A stretch of DNA of 64,000 nt from Aliikangiella maris (GCF_040719265.1 NZ_JBFDAH010000013.1:52913-116912), one strand, 5' to 3'; numbered from the stretch's first letter, positions 28,444 through 37,784 are shown. Translations and numbers: made by a program. Notes: generated by a model not told the origin, from the letters alone.

Positions 28444-29538
28444 TTATTTTTCTGCGCCAAATTTTAATGCCTGTTGACTGCGCATTAAAACATCCTGCTG
28501 ATTTAATGTATCACCGATATAATTTGATGTTAACTGATACATCATTTCAATATGATCCAAATCACTATTTAATGCTTCGATATATTCATATTGCTCACCA
28601 CCCGCGTCCATAAAATAACCACGGTTTTCAATTCCAATTTCTTCTATCGTTTCTAGACAATCTGCAGAAAACCCAGGACATACCATTTGCACAGATTTAA
28701 CACCTTGCTGTGGTAATAATTTCAGTGTTTCATCCGTATAAGGTTTTAACCATTCTTCGCGACCAAATCGAGACTGAAAAGTCGTCATGTATTCATCTTC
28801 ATTTAATTCAAGATATTCTGCAATTAAACGCGAAGTTTTGTAGCATTCGCAATGGTAAGGATCACCATTATCAAAATATCGCTTAGGAATGCCATGATAA
28901 GAAAAAATGAGTTTTTGTGCTTTTCCAGATTGCTGCCAGTAGCGTTTTATTTTGTTGCCAATCGCTTGAATAAAAGCCGGATGATCGTGGTAATGACTGA
29001 TAAAGTGAAGTTCAGGCACCTGTCTGAATCGGGTTAAAGTTTTTGCAATCGCATCGAACGTTGAGCCAGTCGTGGCAGCAGAATATTGAGGGTATAAAGG
29101 TAATACAATAATCTTGTTAACCCCAGCGTGCATCATCTTTTGCAGCACAGAATCTACCGATGGTTGACCATAACGCATTGCATAATCTATCTCGATACAA
29201 CGGTTTGTTATGCTATCACCCAATGCTGATTCATATCGATTGATCAATTGGCGAGTTTGTTCTTCGAGATGTATGCGTAATGGCGAGCCTTGTTCCGTCC
29301 ATACTGACTGATAAGCTTTGGCAGAACGCTTGGGACGAATATTAAGAATAATACCATTAAGAATCATCCACCAAATCAATCGTGGCATTTCGACAACTCG
29401 CGGATCCGATAAAAACTCTTTTAGATATCGGCGCAATGAGGGCGCATCAGGCGCATCAGGTGTTCCAAGGTTAACGAGTAAGATACCCGTCTTTAAAGAC
29501 TGCTTATGGTTAAATGTTGTACTGGCTATATATTTCAT
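28444..29538 (-). CDS. hemH: ferrochelatase
   Basis: About 364 residues. Ferrochelatase inserts Fe2+ into protoporphyrin IX as the last step of haem synthesis. Family landmarks are GILLVNLGTPDAP near the N-terminus, FSYHGIPKRYFDNGDPY with the catalytic His, and VCPGFSADCLETIEEI with the conserved Glu. I prefer ATG 29538 with a weak GAG upstream. An in-frame GTG at 29586 would add 16 residues but has no ribosome-binding site. A multi-cytochrome organism needs this gene. Confidence 0.93.
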   Translation of the reverse strand: MKYIASTTFNHKQSLKTGILLVNLGTPDAPDAPSLRRYLKEFLSDPRVVEMPRLIWWMILNGIILNIRPKRSAKAYQSVWTEQGSPLRIHLEEQTRQLINRYESALGDSITNRCIEIDYAMRYGQPSVDSVLQKMMHAGVNKIIVLPLYPQYSAATTGSTFDAIAKTLTRFRQVPELHFISHYHDHPAFIQAIGNKIKRYWQQSGKAQKLIFSYHGIPKRYFDNGDPYHCECYKTSRLIAEYLELNEDEYMTTFQSRFGREEWLKPYTDETLKLLPQQGVKSVQMVCPGFSADCLETIEEIGIENRGYFMDAGGEQYEYIEALNSDLDHIEMMYQLTSNYIGDTLNQQDVLMRSQQALKFGAEK

Positions 29539-30226
29539 TATGGCTCGAGTATTGGGTTCGGTTAAGTGATGTTCCGTAACAGACACCGCTATTATTAATC
29601 ATCTGCCTGCCAGTCTCCATAGACTTTAGACACTAAATCAATATCTGTTTATTTTTTACTGCTAATGCATACGTAATCTATTTTAACGCAGATCATCTTA
29701 TCATTCTGAACTACTCATTTAAGAAAAATTAATAAATAGCGTTTCTATTTATCAAGCATAAATACATAGCTCAATTGAATACTGAACTTAAATAAATCTA
29801 TATAACAAACAATAAGTTAAGCTATTATATAGCGGTAAAAACGGCTAATTTAAACCATCTACTTTTCCGTTAGGCAAAATCACGTCAACTTATTTAATAA
29901 CTTAACCGAATAAGCTAAAACTAATTTTTATATCATTCTAATAAATATACTTATTTTGAATAGTTGAGTAACTAGACAATTCAATAATTTTAAATTTTTG
30001 ATTGAGTAACAAATAAAATTAACAAAGGAAAAGAATAATACTTACTTTATTAAAACGCTTTTGGCTAAAAACTGAATAATTTATCAACAATGTTTTTACA
30101 AAAATCAATCAAATTATCATGTATAAAATTCACTAGTAAATCGGAAAATGCGTTTTATATTAAAAATGCTTTTAACCAAGCAACAATAATTACATTTATA
30201 TAAAATAACAACTACCGAGGTTTAAA
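29539..30226. other. very AT-rich intergenic region
   Basis: Nearly 690 bases between the divergent hemH and M23 peptidase genes. It is strongly AT-rich with many stops in all frames. I see no gene, RNA or clear promoter. Confidence 0.5.
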
Positions 30227-31468
30227 ATGAAACATCACGCGCCAGGCAATGTTAAAGCTGCCGCTTTAATAATTGCTGCACTCTTTGCAGTGAATACTCA
30301 GGCAAACGAAAATTCACTAACCAGTTCAACTAACACATCACCATCGGTGCTTGAATTTAAAAAAGCCGATATTCTTTACGATTACGATGAAATCTTTTCT
30401 TTTGATATCGAAAAGTATCTCTCAGAAAACGCTCCCCACTTAGTTCCTTATGCAGAAGCAATTTCTCACATTTCAGGTGAATCAACCATCAGTCCGAAAG
30501 TTTTTATTACCTTGATTGAACAGCAAAGCGGACTTATTACTGCCAAACAAGCCAGTGAAACTGAACTCGAAATGCCATTTGGAGTGATGTCACAACAATA
30601 TGGTTTTATCGAACAATTAAGAGATGTTGCCGAGCGATTGACCAAAGCGTATTACAAAGGGCACTCTTTTGCTGAAACCGGTAAAAATCAAAAATTTACT
30701 GCCGATGAAGATGCCCAAAGAGCGATTCAAATGATTTACTCTTATGGTGTTGATACCTCAGAATTACAACCGGGCTCAGCCGAGCAAACCGAATCATTCA
30801 CTCAGTTATTTTTTAAAATGTTTCCTGAGTCAAAAAATTCTGTCGCCGAGCCTAAAGCCTCAGCGACCACTATGGCAGTTCCCTCAACATCAATGTTGCA
30901 ATTTCCATTTCCACGCGGACAATCTTGGCATATTGGTGGTTCGCACACCACTTCTGGCAGTGGTAACTACCCGCAATCATCTTTAGATTCTAGTCAAGGC
31001 AATATTGGTTGGGGTGGTAATACTTCAGGTAAATGGGTTTCAGCCTCAGCAGCTGGTCGAGTAAAAGTTTATTCAAGTTGCAGTATGGAAGTATTCCACG
31101 ATGGTGGCTGGTCAACTTCCTATTATCATCTATCTAACATTCAATATAGTACCAATGCCAATGTTTACAAAAATACAGCCATTGCTAACTATGCAAATAC
31201 CAAAAATCAGGCGTTATGTAATGGTGGTCAATCTACTGGCCCACACTTACATTGGTCTTTAAAGTATAACAATCAATATTACCATTTAAACGGTGTGACA
31301 GTTTCTGGATTTAAAATTCAAACTGGACGCTATAGCTATGATACTAACTGTAGTTATTTCCGTTTAACTAAAAATGGCTATTATTATTGCGCAGGAAACT
31401 TTTATAACTCAGGTGGAACAGCTCGTACAGTTGATCAAAAAGCTCTAGGACCGGTAAAGTTTGACTAA
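30227..31468 (+). CDS. LasA-like M23 metallopeptidase (beta-lytic type)
   Basis: A 413-residue exported zinc peptidase. Signal peptide ends near NTQA. A propeptide runs to about residue 220. The M23 LasA/beta-lytic domain follows: GGSH (first ligand His) with the Asp in SSLD about 13 residues later, AAGRVKVYSSC, and GPHLHWSL with the last ligand His. Two Cys pairs match the disulphides of LasA. Relatives cleave glycine-containing peptide bridges in bacterial cell walls and elastin. The enzyme is expected to be secreted and self-processed; use against other bacteria is an inference. Confidence 0.87.
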   Translation: MKHHAPGNVKAAALIIAALFAVNTQANENSLTSSTNTSPSVLEFKKADILYDYDEIFSFDIEKYLSENAPHLVPYAEAISHISGESTISPKVFITLIEQQSGLITAKQASETELEMPFGVMSQQYGFIEQLRDVAERLTKAYYKGHSFAETGKNQKFTADEDAQRAIQMIYSYGVDTSELQPGSAEQTESFTQLFFKMFPESKNSVAEPKASATTMAVPSTSMLQFPFPRGQSWHIGGSHTTSGSGNYPQSSLDSSQGNIGWGGNTSGKWVSASAAGRVKVYSSCSMEVFHDGGWSTSYYHLSNIQYSTNANVYKNTAIANYANTKNQALCNGGQSTGPHLHWSLKYNNQYYHLNGVTVSGFKIQTGRYSYDTNCSYFRLTKNGYYYCAGNFYNSGGTARTVDQKALGPVKFD

Positions 31469-31527
31469 GCATAATATTGAATAGTTATTAGTACGCTAAA
31501 AATATTTGATTTACTGTTTTAACTTAC

Positions 31528-31563
31528 AAGCATGCAAGATTAATCATTTTGCATGCTTTTTTC
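31528..31563 (+). terminator. intrinsic terminator
   Basis: AAGCATGCAA and TTGCATGCTT form a 10-bp stem with an 11-base loop followed by TTTTTT, 60 bases after the M23 peptidase stop. Confidence 0.88.
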
Positions 31564-31666
31564 GTCAGCATTAAAACAATCAACCGATCGAAACTCACAC
31601 ACAAGAATTCAATGCATCTAAGGGCAAATTAACTTACAATAGTTTTTTTGAATTACAAATTTCACT

Positions 31667-32161
31667 ATGAAGATTATTCATTTAATTCGACATGCCAAAT
31701 CCTGCTGGGATAACCCCATATTAGCCGACAAACTTCGCCCCTTAAACAAACGTGGTCACAAAGATTGTCAGATTATGGCTAAACAAATTGTTGAAGCCGG
31801 TTGCAATTTTAAATCGGTCTTTGTCAGTAACGCCACTCGTGCAAAATTAACCATTGAACTCATTCAGGAAAACTTACCCAACTTAAAGTTCGACTGGTCT
31901 ATAGCACGTCCACTGTATACTTTTGATGAAACCCAGCTACTGAACTGGTGTCAAGCACTATCGGAAGAACTCAGCGAAGTTGTAATTGTTGGGCATAACC
32001 CAGCTTTAACTGAATTAATCAACCATTTATCTCGAGCTGATTTATTAAATTTACCCACATGCGGCTATGCTAAATTACATTGTTCAATTACAACCTGGCA
32101 AGAATTACATACCAATTGTGCTCAGTTAAAAATGCTATTGACCCCAAAAATGTTCAGGTAA
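31667..32161 (+). CDS. sixA: SixA-like histidine phosphatase
   Basis: A 164-residue histidine phosphatase (phosphoglycerate-mutase fold). The catalytic RHAKS (residues 8-12) and the second His in VVIVGHNPALTEL are present. SixA in E. coli removes phosphate from phosphohistidine, for example on PTS/PtsN-pathway proteins; other substrates are possible. It is followed after 8 bases by the YchJ-like gene, so the two probably form an operon. Confidence 0.85.
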   Translation: MKIIHLIRHAKSCWDNPILADKLRPLNKRGHKDCQIMAKQIVEAGCNFKSVFVSNATRAKLTIELIQENLPNLKFDWSIARPLYTFDETQLLNWCQALSEELSEVVIVGHNPALTELINHLSRADLLNLPTCGYAKLHCSITTWQELHTNCAQLKMLLTPKMFR

Positions 32162-32169
32162 CTCAAACA

Positions 32170-32634
32170 ATGGATCAAATACAATGTTATTGTCAATCGG
32201 GACTGAGCTTTTCTGACTGTTGTCAACCAATATTAAATCAACAGACTAAAGCACAGACTGCAGAAAAATTAATGCGCTCAAGATACACCGCTTATTATTT
32301 AAAGCAGGTAGATTACTTAATCAATACTCATTGGCCAATCGATCAAACTCAACGAACCTCTCTACAATCATCAATTCAACAAACTCACTGGGCAGGTTTA
32401 AAAATTCTTCAATCAAATCGAGGGGGCAGTTCCGATCAACAAGGCGAAGTGGAGTTTGTTGCATTTTATATTGAAAATAACCAAATACTGCAAATTCATG
32501 AAAAATCAAATTTTGAAAAATATGATGACTGTTGGTTTTATATCAATGGTAAACATCTTCCGCCGATTAAAATAAGTCGAAATGATAGCTGTTTTTGTGG
32601 CAGTGGAAAGAAATACAAAAAATGTCACGGATAA
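32170..32634 (+). CDS. ychJ: YchJ-family SEC-C motif protein
   Basis: A 154-residue protein with a zinc-binding SEC-C motif at each end: CYCQSGLSFSDCC at the N-terminus and CFCGSGKKYKKCHG at the C-terminus. Between them is the YchJ middle domain (RSRYTAYYL, then FVAFYIE). Function is unknown; SEC-C zinc fingers often bind ribosome- or SecB-related partners. I chose ATG 32170, because a longer frame overlaps sixA. Confidence 0.88.
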   Translation: MDQIQCYCQSGLSFSDCCQPILNQQTKAQTAEKLMRSRYTAYYLKQVDYLINTHWPIDQTQRTSLQSSIQQTHWAGLKILQSNRGGSSDQQGEVEFVAFYIENNQILQIHEKSNFEKYDDCWFYINGKHLPPIKISRNDSCFCGSGKKYKKCHG

Positions 32635-32883
32635 ATAATTCGAGTTATAAAGAGCTCGTTTTTAATATTATCAAATTTGATTTAAATGGGTTTGATTTAA
32701 GTAACTTTATTTTAATTCGAATTTCAGTTAAAAAAAATGATTCATCAATTATTTTTAGCCAATCATAAAATATCACTAGAGTCTACCTTCTCATTTTGCT
32801 ATAAATAAAAAGGTAAGAGTTGTCTGCATTATATGGATGTTGAGTGTTGAGAACAGATTTTTAGTTTGCACTTGGGTGATATT

Positions 32884-33075
32884 ATGCAAGATTATCAAGA
32901 TAGCGCCGGCGCGATTCGGCAAACCGTTTCATTATTGGAAAGCAGTGGGATCCAATCTTCTGTTTTAGCTTCAACCTTGTTAGCTGCGGCAATTGAGCAA
33001 TATCAAAATTGCGCGCAAGACCTGTCTCTAACCAAGCAAGATATTCAGGAAATCGTCGAGCGATTGGTTTTGTAG
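32884..33075 (+). CDS. small hypothetical protein, 63 aa
   Basis: The start is ATG 32884 with GGGTGA five bases upstream. The product is small, acidic and predicted helical (SLLESSGIQSSVLASTLLAAAIEQYQ), with no membrane segment or known motif. It is a plausible gene because composition and ribosome-binding site are good. The function is not recognisable. Two hairpins follow it. Confidence 0.55.
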   Translation: MQDYQDSAGAIRQTVSLLESSGIQSSVLASTLLAAAIEQYQNCAQDLSLTKQDIQEIVERLVL

Positions 33076-33090
33076 GTCACTTTGATATTC

Positions 33091-33178
33091 CACTTGACTA
33101 TAGACAAGTCAGTGCCATCAAAAAGTTAAACCCTGAAAAGCGTTTAAAAATGTACTGCCTTCAAATGATGGCAGTACA
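33091..33178 (+). other. two hairpins downstream of a small gene
   Basis: A first imperfect hairpin lies around 33091-33114 (ACTTG...CAAGT with CAC/GTG outside). A second, perfect one has arms TGTACTGCC (33151-33159) and GGCAGTACA (33170-33178). Neither is followed by a T-run, so they are not ordinary terminators. They could be mRNA-stability structures or part of a small RNA. Confidence 0.35.
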
Positions 33179-33249
33179 AGTATTGATGAATAAGTTTAAA
33201 TCAACAGGTAAATGGTTATCGTCATTTTTTCACTTTGTTATTTTTTAAC

Positions 33250-34803
33250 TTAAACAGAACGTAAAGTTTCAATTAAGTCTTCAACAAACTCAGGCTCCAG
33301 TTTAGGCGCTTCGTTGCTGGTAAGCATTTGAATTTTTTCTTCACCTGTTGCGCTAAAGAATTTTGCTGCAACACCGCCCATTGAAATTAAATATGCCCAT
33401 TTTGCATCAGCAAGTCCCGCTCCAGTAGCCGAATCATGCCCAACCATTGCCGAATCTCCCATTGCTGACTGACCGGCTTTAACATCTCTGGCAGACTTTA
33501 TCAAATTCACTTTTATCTGCGCAGGTGTCAATGAAGGATCTTTTTCTAGCATTAATGCACAGATGCCGGCAATTTGCGAACAAGCTGCTGAAGTGCCACT
33601 AAAAATTCCCCATCCATCATTGGCCGATCCGGTCGAAGGATCAATACTATCGAGTGAACAACCCGGTTGAACAGATAACATGATAGAAGGCGCTTTTCCC
33701 CCATTAATGTTGACTCTTTTGCCGGTTAATCCACAAACATCCGGCACTTTTCGTGCGGGAAATATTTTGCTTACAAAGCTACTGGCATAACTTGATGCTT
33801 CAAAAATTAAATCGGGATAATTCACATGAACCCCGCCGACTGCAATGACCGCTGGCATACTGGCAGGAAATGCGTAGTGACCATTGCCAGCAGAAAAACA
33901 GACGACTATACCGGCATTGACTACAAGCAGTATTTCTAATGCTAAGGCCTTTAAATAAGGGTGTAATCCACTCCAAGTCGCAGTACCTTTATCTATATCA
34001 TAACCCCAGCTATTTGAAATGACCTTTGCCCCTGACGTTCGTGCCTTCTTAATACTGTCCACTGGGTCGCCCATTTTTATTGGAATGAGCGTGATATCGG
34101 GTGCTACGGCAAAAATATTAGCGGCCTCCCCGGTTCCATGACCAACATTATTACTGGCAGCATTAACCGCACCTGCCGCAAGCAACGCTTTTTGGGTTCG
34201 ATAACCGTGATGATTGTAAAATGGATGACGATAAAAACCGGTATCGGGCATGGCGACTTTAATACTTTTACCAGGAGCTCCTGTTCGGTGAGTTCGTGTT
34301 GCTCTTAGCACTAATGCAATTTCATCTGGCACATGTAAATATCGATAAGCATTGTTATCAATTGGTGCCAGTGGCGGCAATGGACTGGGTGATGCAAAAT
34401 ATTCAGGTGGTTGGGTTATGGCGATGCCTTCGATCAACCCACTTAATGAATCAGGAATAGCAATTAAGTTATCTTTTTCAGCCGAATCATAAAACTCTGA
34501 TTCAATATCAGGTGAAAAAGTCGATTTTTGCTTACGCAGTTTTTTACTACTGAGTGATTCAAATAGACTTTTATCACCCGAAATACTGATGGTTGCTTCA
34601 CTTTCACTCTCAATAGTGAATCCTAGTTTGGTTAATTCCCGTTTAGCACTGCGAATGTCTTGTTTATCAGAAATAAAATTACCGGGTTCATTTTCAATCT
34701 CATCCTGATTTGCTAAAAACAGGGAAAGATTACCAATAGAACGCGGAGAAACAACGGCAGTGATACGATCGGGTGACTGATTATCTAAATTAAAATTAGC
34801 CAT
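33250..34803 (-). CDS. S8 (subtilisin-like) serine peptidase
   Basis: A 517-residue protein. N-terminal ~160 residues are propeptide-like (RELTKLGFTIES...KSLFESL). The S8 domain follows with the full triad: Asp in AMPDTGF, His in GHGTGEA, Asn of the oxyanion hole in SAGNG, Ser in SGTSAACSQIAG. No signal peptide or membrane segment is visible, so it is either cytosolic or exported by a non-Sec route. It lies 42 bases downstream of a small gene coding for a related propeptide-like protein. Confidence 0.85.
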   Translation of the reverse strand: MANFNLDNQSPDRITAVVSPRSIGNLSLFLANQDEIENEPGNFISDKQDIRSAKRELTKLGFTIESESEATISISGDKSLFESLSSKKLRKQKSTFSPDIESEFYDSAEKDNLIAIPDSLSGLIEGIAITQPPEYFASPSPLPPLAPIDNNAYRYLHVPDEIALVLRATRTHRTGAPGKSIKVAMPDTGFYRHPFYNHHGYRTQKALLAAGAVNAASNNVGHGTGEAANIFAVAPDITLIPIKMGDPVDSIKKARTSGAKVISNSWGYDIDKGTATWSGLHPYLKALALEILLVVNAGIVVCFSAGNGHYAFPASMPAVIAVGGVHVNYPDLIFEASSYASSFVSKIFPARKVPDVCGLTGKRVNINGGKAPSIMLSVQPGCSLDSIDPSTGSANDGWGIFSGTSAACSQIAGICALMLEKDPSLTPAQIKVNLIKSARDVKAGQSAMGDSAMVGHDSATGAGLADAKWAYLISMGGVAAKFFSATGEEKIQMLTSNEAPKLEPEFVEDLIETLRSV

Positions 34804-34845
34804 GTTAATCCTTCATGGTGCAATGATTAATCAACTAAATATAAG

Positions 34846-35199
34846 TTAATGCAGTTGTAAACCTGGCGGAATATCAATAGCGTCAACCCACTGAGACAAT
34901 GTTTCAGGAATAATAGCTGGCGTTGAAAAATACGAAGTACCATCTTCGGCAATCTTAATACGACATGAAAAAACGTCTTCAAAAATAGATTTGGATGCTT
35001 CTAATCGAAGCGCAGTAGAGCCCGACTGATAAGCCTTAATACCTAGTTTACCAAGCTTTTTTATAACCACATTAAAACTGTTTTCACTTGGAATAAAGTC
35101 AGCTAAATCTTCGACGTCAGGAAATTTATTTGACTGAGCAATGGAAGGAGAGTTTTCCGGTTTAAGAAAAAGATGTATCACAAGTTTTTGTTGTGTCAT
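34846..35199 (-). CDS. free-standing propeptide-like partner of the S8 peptidase
   Basis: A 117-residue protein without signal peptide. Its middle and end resemble the prodomain of the adjacent S8 peptidase: KKLGKLGIKAYQ matches RELTKLGFTIES, ASKSIFEDVF matches GDKSLFESLS, and IIPETLSQWVDAIDIPPG matches IPDSLSGLIEGIAITQPP. Subtilase and sedolisin prodomains act as chaperones and tight inhibitors, so this is plausibly a separate inhibitor or folding helper. It shares strand and probably transcript with the peptidase. The comparison was done by eye. Confidence 0.65.
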   Translation of the reverse strand: MTQQKLVIHLFLKPENSPSIAQSNKFPDVEDLADFIPSENSFNVVIKKLGKLGIKAYQSGSTALRLEASKSIFEDVFSCRIKIAEDGTSYFSTPAIIPETLSQWVDAIDIPPGLQLH

Positions 35200-35565
35200 G
35201 ACTGGCTCATTTGATTCGACCGCTGCTGAATGTTATTAATTATTCAAAATATACAGCGCTTAAACATCATTGAGCAATATTTTGCTGGAAGGTAAATAAC
35301 TGACTGTTTCCAGATTCAAAGGTAGACTATTTTGATTGGTTTTATATAAAATTTACTATTTTATACTGACATTTTTTAATTTTTATACGCACAAAAGATA
35401 ATTATAGTAAAAATCCCGATTAAACAATTCTAACTTCGATCGGCAGGATCTAATCATTATTAACAAAGTGAATTATTAACCAAGTGATTTCAAGCGAACG
35501 ACTGATCCGAAAGGGATCTCAATACCGAGATCCCCTGCTTCAATTGTTTAATTATAAATAATTAA
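35200..35565. other. intergenic region
   Basis: About 365 bases between two minus-strand genes. Apart from the hairpin at 35513-35534 I see nothing that can be assigned. Confidence 0.5.
35513..35534 (-). terminator. possible terminator of the first zinc peptidase gene
   Basis: GGGATCTC and GAGATCCC form a perfect 8-bp stem with a 6-base loop, about 30 bases after the stop of the gene at 35566. On the minus strand only TTTC follows, so termination may be weak. Confidence 0.5.
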
Positions 35566-36102
35566 TTAGTTAAAACAACCAACCAGATTACCATTGGTGT
35601 TATAACCACTTCTTACATAGTTAGCCCGTTGTGAACCACTACCGTGGGTTGGGTCGCCGGCATTATAAGCAGACATTTGAGTTGAGCGAAACAGTCCTTG
35701 ATAACCCAGATTATTTTCACCAACATAAGCAAACGAACCAGAGACACAATCAGCTTGCAATTCTTGATATGGTGGTTGTGAATAAATATTGTATCTGAAT
35801 TGAATGCTGTGTCCCCACTCATGCGCAAAAATACCTTTGGCTGCTAATGGATACTGATTTTCGATTGACTGTAAAAATCTTGTGCCTAACTGAATATTCT
35901 GTCCGCAAGCATAAGCAGTCATATCCTGTGTACAAACAGGCTGATCAACATAAAGTGTTGGCGTGGCATAACGACCAGCCCAATTACGTAACTCGTTATA
36001 GGTTTGATCCAAATACTGACGAGTTACTTGTGCGGCCATTAAACTACTTGAGACTAACGTAGCAGTAATTAATGTACTTGAAATGAATGTTTTGAGTTTC
36101 AT
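35566..36102 (-). CDS. small secreted zinc metallopeptidase, paralogue 1
   Basis: A 178-residue exported protein (signal peptide ends near MAA). HEWGHSIQFR is a HExxH zinc motif and ELQADCVSG supplies the third ligand Glu, as in YpfJ-type neutral zinc metallopeptidases. Conserved Cys residues (VCTQDMTAYAC, ADC, VGC) suggest two disulphides. It is about 60-65% the length of YpfJ. It is the most divergent of three paralogues in this 3.3-kb stretch. Confidence 0.78.
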   Translation of the reverse strand: MKLKTFISSTLITATLVSSSLMAAQVTRQYLDQTYNELRNWAGRYATPTLYVDQPVCTQDMTAYACGQNIQLGTRFLQSIENQYPLAAKGIFAHEWGHSIQFRYNIYSQPPYQELQADCVSGSFAYVGENNLGYQGLFRSTQMSAYNAGDPTHGSGSQRANYVRSGYNTNGNLVGCFN

Positions 36103-36422
36103 AGTTTATTCCTGTTGTTTCTTAAATTTATTTTAAGTCGTAAATCTTTATACGACTCAGATATTATATTTTTAGATCTCAGATGCAATCTAACATTCAC
36201 CCTAAAACATGAACTGGTTTTCATATAAAACTCAGGAATATCAATTGGTTGGATGGATCTTTAATATACAAAAATACATTAAATTTTTGCTAATAATTTT
36301 ACGATAAACTCAATATTAATTTTTGTTAAAAAGCTGAAAATTTTTCAGGCAAAAAAAAGCACAATAAATTGTGCTGTAAAATTAGCCTGACAATAACTGT
36401 TGGAAAAGGCTTTAAAGTAAAT
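36103..36422. other. intergenic region
   Basis: About 320 bases between the first zinc peptidase gene and the Sel1-like gene. It holds the terminator at 36351-36375 and presumably the promoter of the first peptidase gene. Confidence 0.5.
36351..36375 (-). terminator. intrinsic terminator of the Sel1-like gene
   Basis: AGCACAAT and ATTGTGCT form an 8-bp stem with an AA loop. On the minus strand it is followed by eight T, about 50 bases after the stop of the gene at 36423. Confidence 0.85.
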
Positions 36423-37169
36423 TTATAGGAGTGAAATTTTTCCTTCGTTAATCCAGCGATCTTTTAGTTCCTGTTTTAACGTTTCATATTTTGTTTGTGC
36501 ATTTAACTTATGTTCTTCGGTAATGGTTTCGTAAAACTCCTGCTTTTTAAACCACTCTGTTGCAGGAGAATCCCCCAGATCTTCAGCGATCAAGTGCCAC
36601 ATGTAAGCATCTTCCTGATTCTCTTCAATCATATTTAGTTCAGAAATAACTGCCGCAGCGTGTCGATTACCTAAATATAATGCTCGATCAAAAGCTTTTC
36701 TTGCCTCAGCTTTATAATCCATATTTTCATCATAATCAGCATGAGTTGGATCATTTAATAATTGATAATAGTAACGCTCACCCAAATGAAATGAAGCATA
36801 CGCATCGCCATTTTCAGCGAGACTTTTTAAAGTATCCAAGCCATAGTTGTAATATTCAATCGGAATAAAATGTCCGAGTTTTTCAAATTTTTCCTGTAAT
36901 GCTTTTTCTTCTTCTGTTAGCGGAACAGGTGGTACATAAACGTCTTCTAAAGGTTGACTATTTTCTACTAATTCACTAACAGAAAGTTCTTCTGTAATTG
37001 ATTTTTTCTGTATTACATCAGGTTGAACTTCGGGATTGATTTCTGCCTCATCAAACTGTTCTTCAGCAGTTTGTGACAATCTACTGTCTGTTTCAGTTTT
37101 ATTCAGTAAAAAGTAACTGATGACTGCAAGACTGATTAGTAAAATAACAATGAATATTTTCTTTTGCAT
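36423..37169 (-). CDS. membrane-anchored Sel1/TPR-like protein
   Basis: A 248-residue protein with an N-terminal membrane anchor (IFIVILLISLAVISYFLL, residues 4-21), an acidic linker and a helical C-terminal region. Sel1-like helices (GDAYASFHLGERYYYQL; ARKAFDRALYLGNRHAAAV; AYMWHLIAEDLGD) suggest a protein-binding scaffold facing the periplasm. An ATG at 37205 is in frame but lies in the loop of the terminator of the preceding gene, so I chose ATG 37169. It lies between two zinc peptidase genes on the same strand; a functional link is unproven. Confidence 0.65.
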   Translation of the reverse strand: MQKKIFIVILLISLAVISYFLLNKTETDSRLSQTAEEQFDEAEINPEVQPDVIQKKSITEELSVSELVENSQPLEDVYVPPVPLTEEEKALQEKFEKLGHFIPIEYYNYGLDTLKSLAENGDAYASFHLGERYYYQLLNDPTHADYDENMDYKAEARKAFDRALYLGNRHAAAVISELNMIEENQEDAYMWHLIAEDLGDSPATEWFKKQEFYETITEEHKLNAQTKYETLKQELKDRWINEGKISLL

Positions 37170-37186
37170 ACTTTCACCCAGCCATT

Positions 37187-37216
37187 TTAAAAAGCTCACT
37201 CTCATGAGTGAGCTTT
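37187..37216 (-). terminator. intrinsic terminator of zinc peptidase gene 2
   Basis: AAAGCTCACT and AGTGAGCTTT form a perfect 10-bp stem with a 6-base loop, followed by TTTTT on the minus strand and about 30 bases after the stop of the gene at 37248. Confidence 0.9.
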
Positions 37217-37247
37217 AACCCATGGTTTCATTTAAATTGTTTATTGA

Positions 37248-37784
37248 TTAAAAACAACCAACTAAATTACCACGTGTGTTATATCCGTTTCTTACATAAG
37301 ATGCTCGTTGAGACCCTGTTCCATGAGTCGGATCACCAGCACTGTACGCAGCCATCTGCGCAGAACGAAATAACCCCTGATAGCCTAAGTTGTTTTCAGC
37401 ATAATAAGCATATGCGCCAGAAACGCAGTCAGCTTGAAGCTCTTGATAAGGTGGTCTTGAATAAATGTTGTAGCGGAACTGAATACTGTGTCCCCATTCA
37501 TGGGCAAAAATACCTTTTGCAGATAACGGATATTGATTTTCCATTTGCTGTAAAAAGCGTGTACCCAATTGAATGTTTTGGCCACAAGCATAAGCGGTCA
37601 TATCTTGTGAACAAACAGCGCGATCATAATAAACCGTTGGGTTAGCATATTGACCGGCCCAGTTTCTGAGTTCGCTGTGGGTTTGATTTAAGTATTGATA
37701 AGTAACTTGAGCAGCCATCGCACTGCCAGCAGCCATTAAGCTGGCGCCGAGTGCGAGTTTTGCAAAAATGTTTTTGATTTTCAT
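37248..37784 (-). CDS. small secreted zinc metallopeptidase, paralogue 2
   Basis: A 178-residue exported protein with signal peptide ending in SAMA. It has the same HEWGH and ELQADC zinc motifs and the same Cys positions as its two neighbours. By eye it is well over 80% identical to paralogue 3 in the mature part, with most changes around residues 85-100 and 125-145. It has its own strong terminator, so each copy is probably transcribed independently. Confidence 0.8.
   Translation of the reverse strand: MKIKNIFAKLALGASLMAAGSAMAAQVTYQYLNQTHSELRNWAGQYANPTVYYDRAVCSQDMTAYACGQNIQLGTRFLQQMENQYPLSAKGIFAHEWGHSIQFRYNIYSRPPYQELQADCVSGAYAYYAENNLGYQGLFRSAQMAAYSAGDPTHGTGSQRASYVRNGYNTRGNLVGCF

Noticed and set aside
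33009..33248. 79-codon frame overlapping the end of the small gene at 32884
   Set aside because: Runs through both hairpins with an odd composition and overlaps a better-supported frame.
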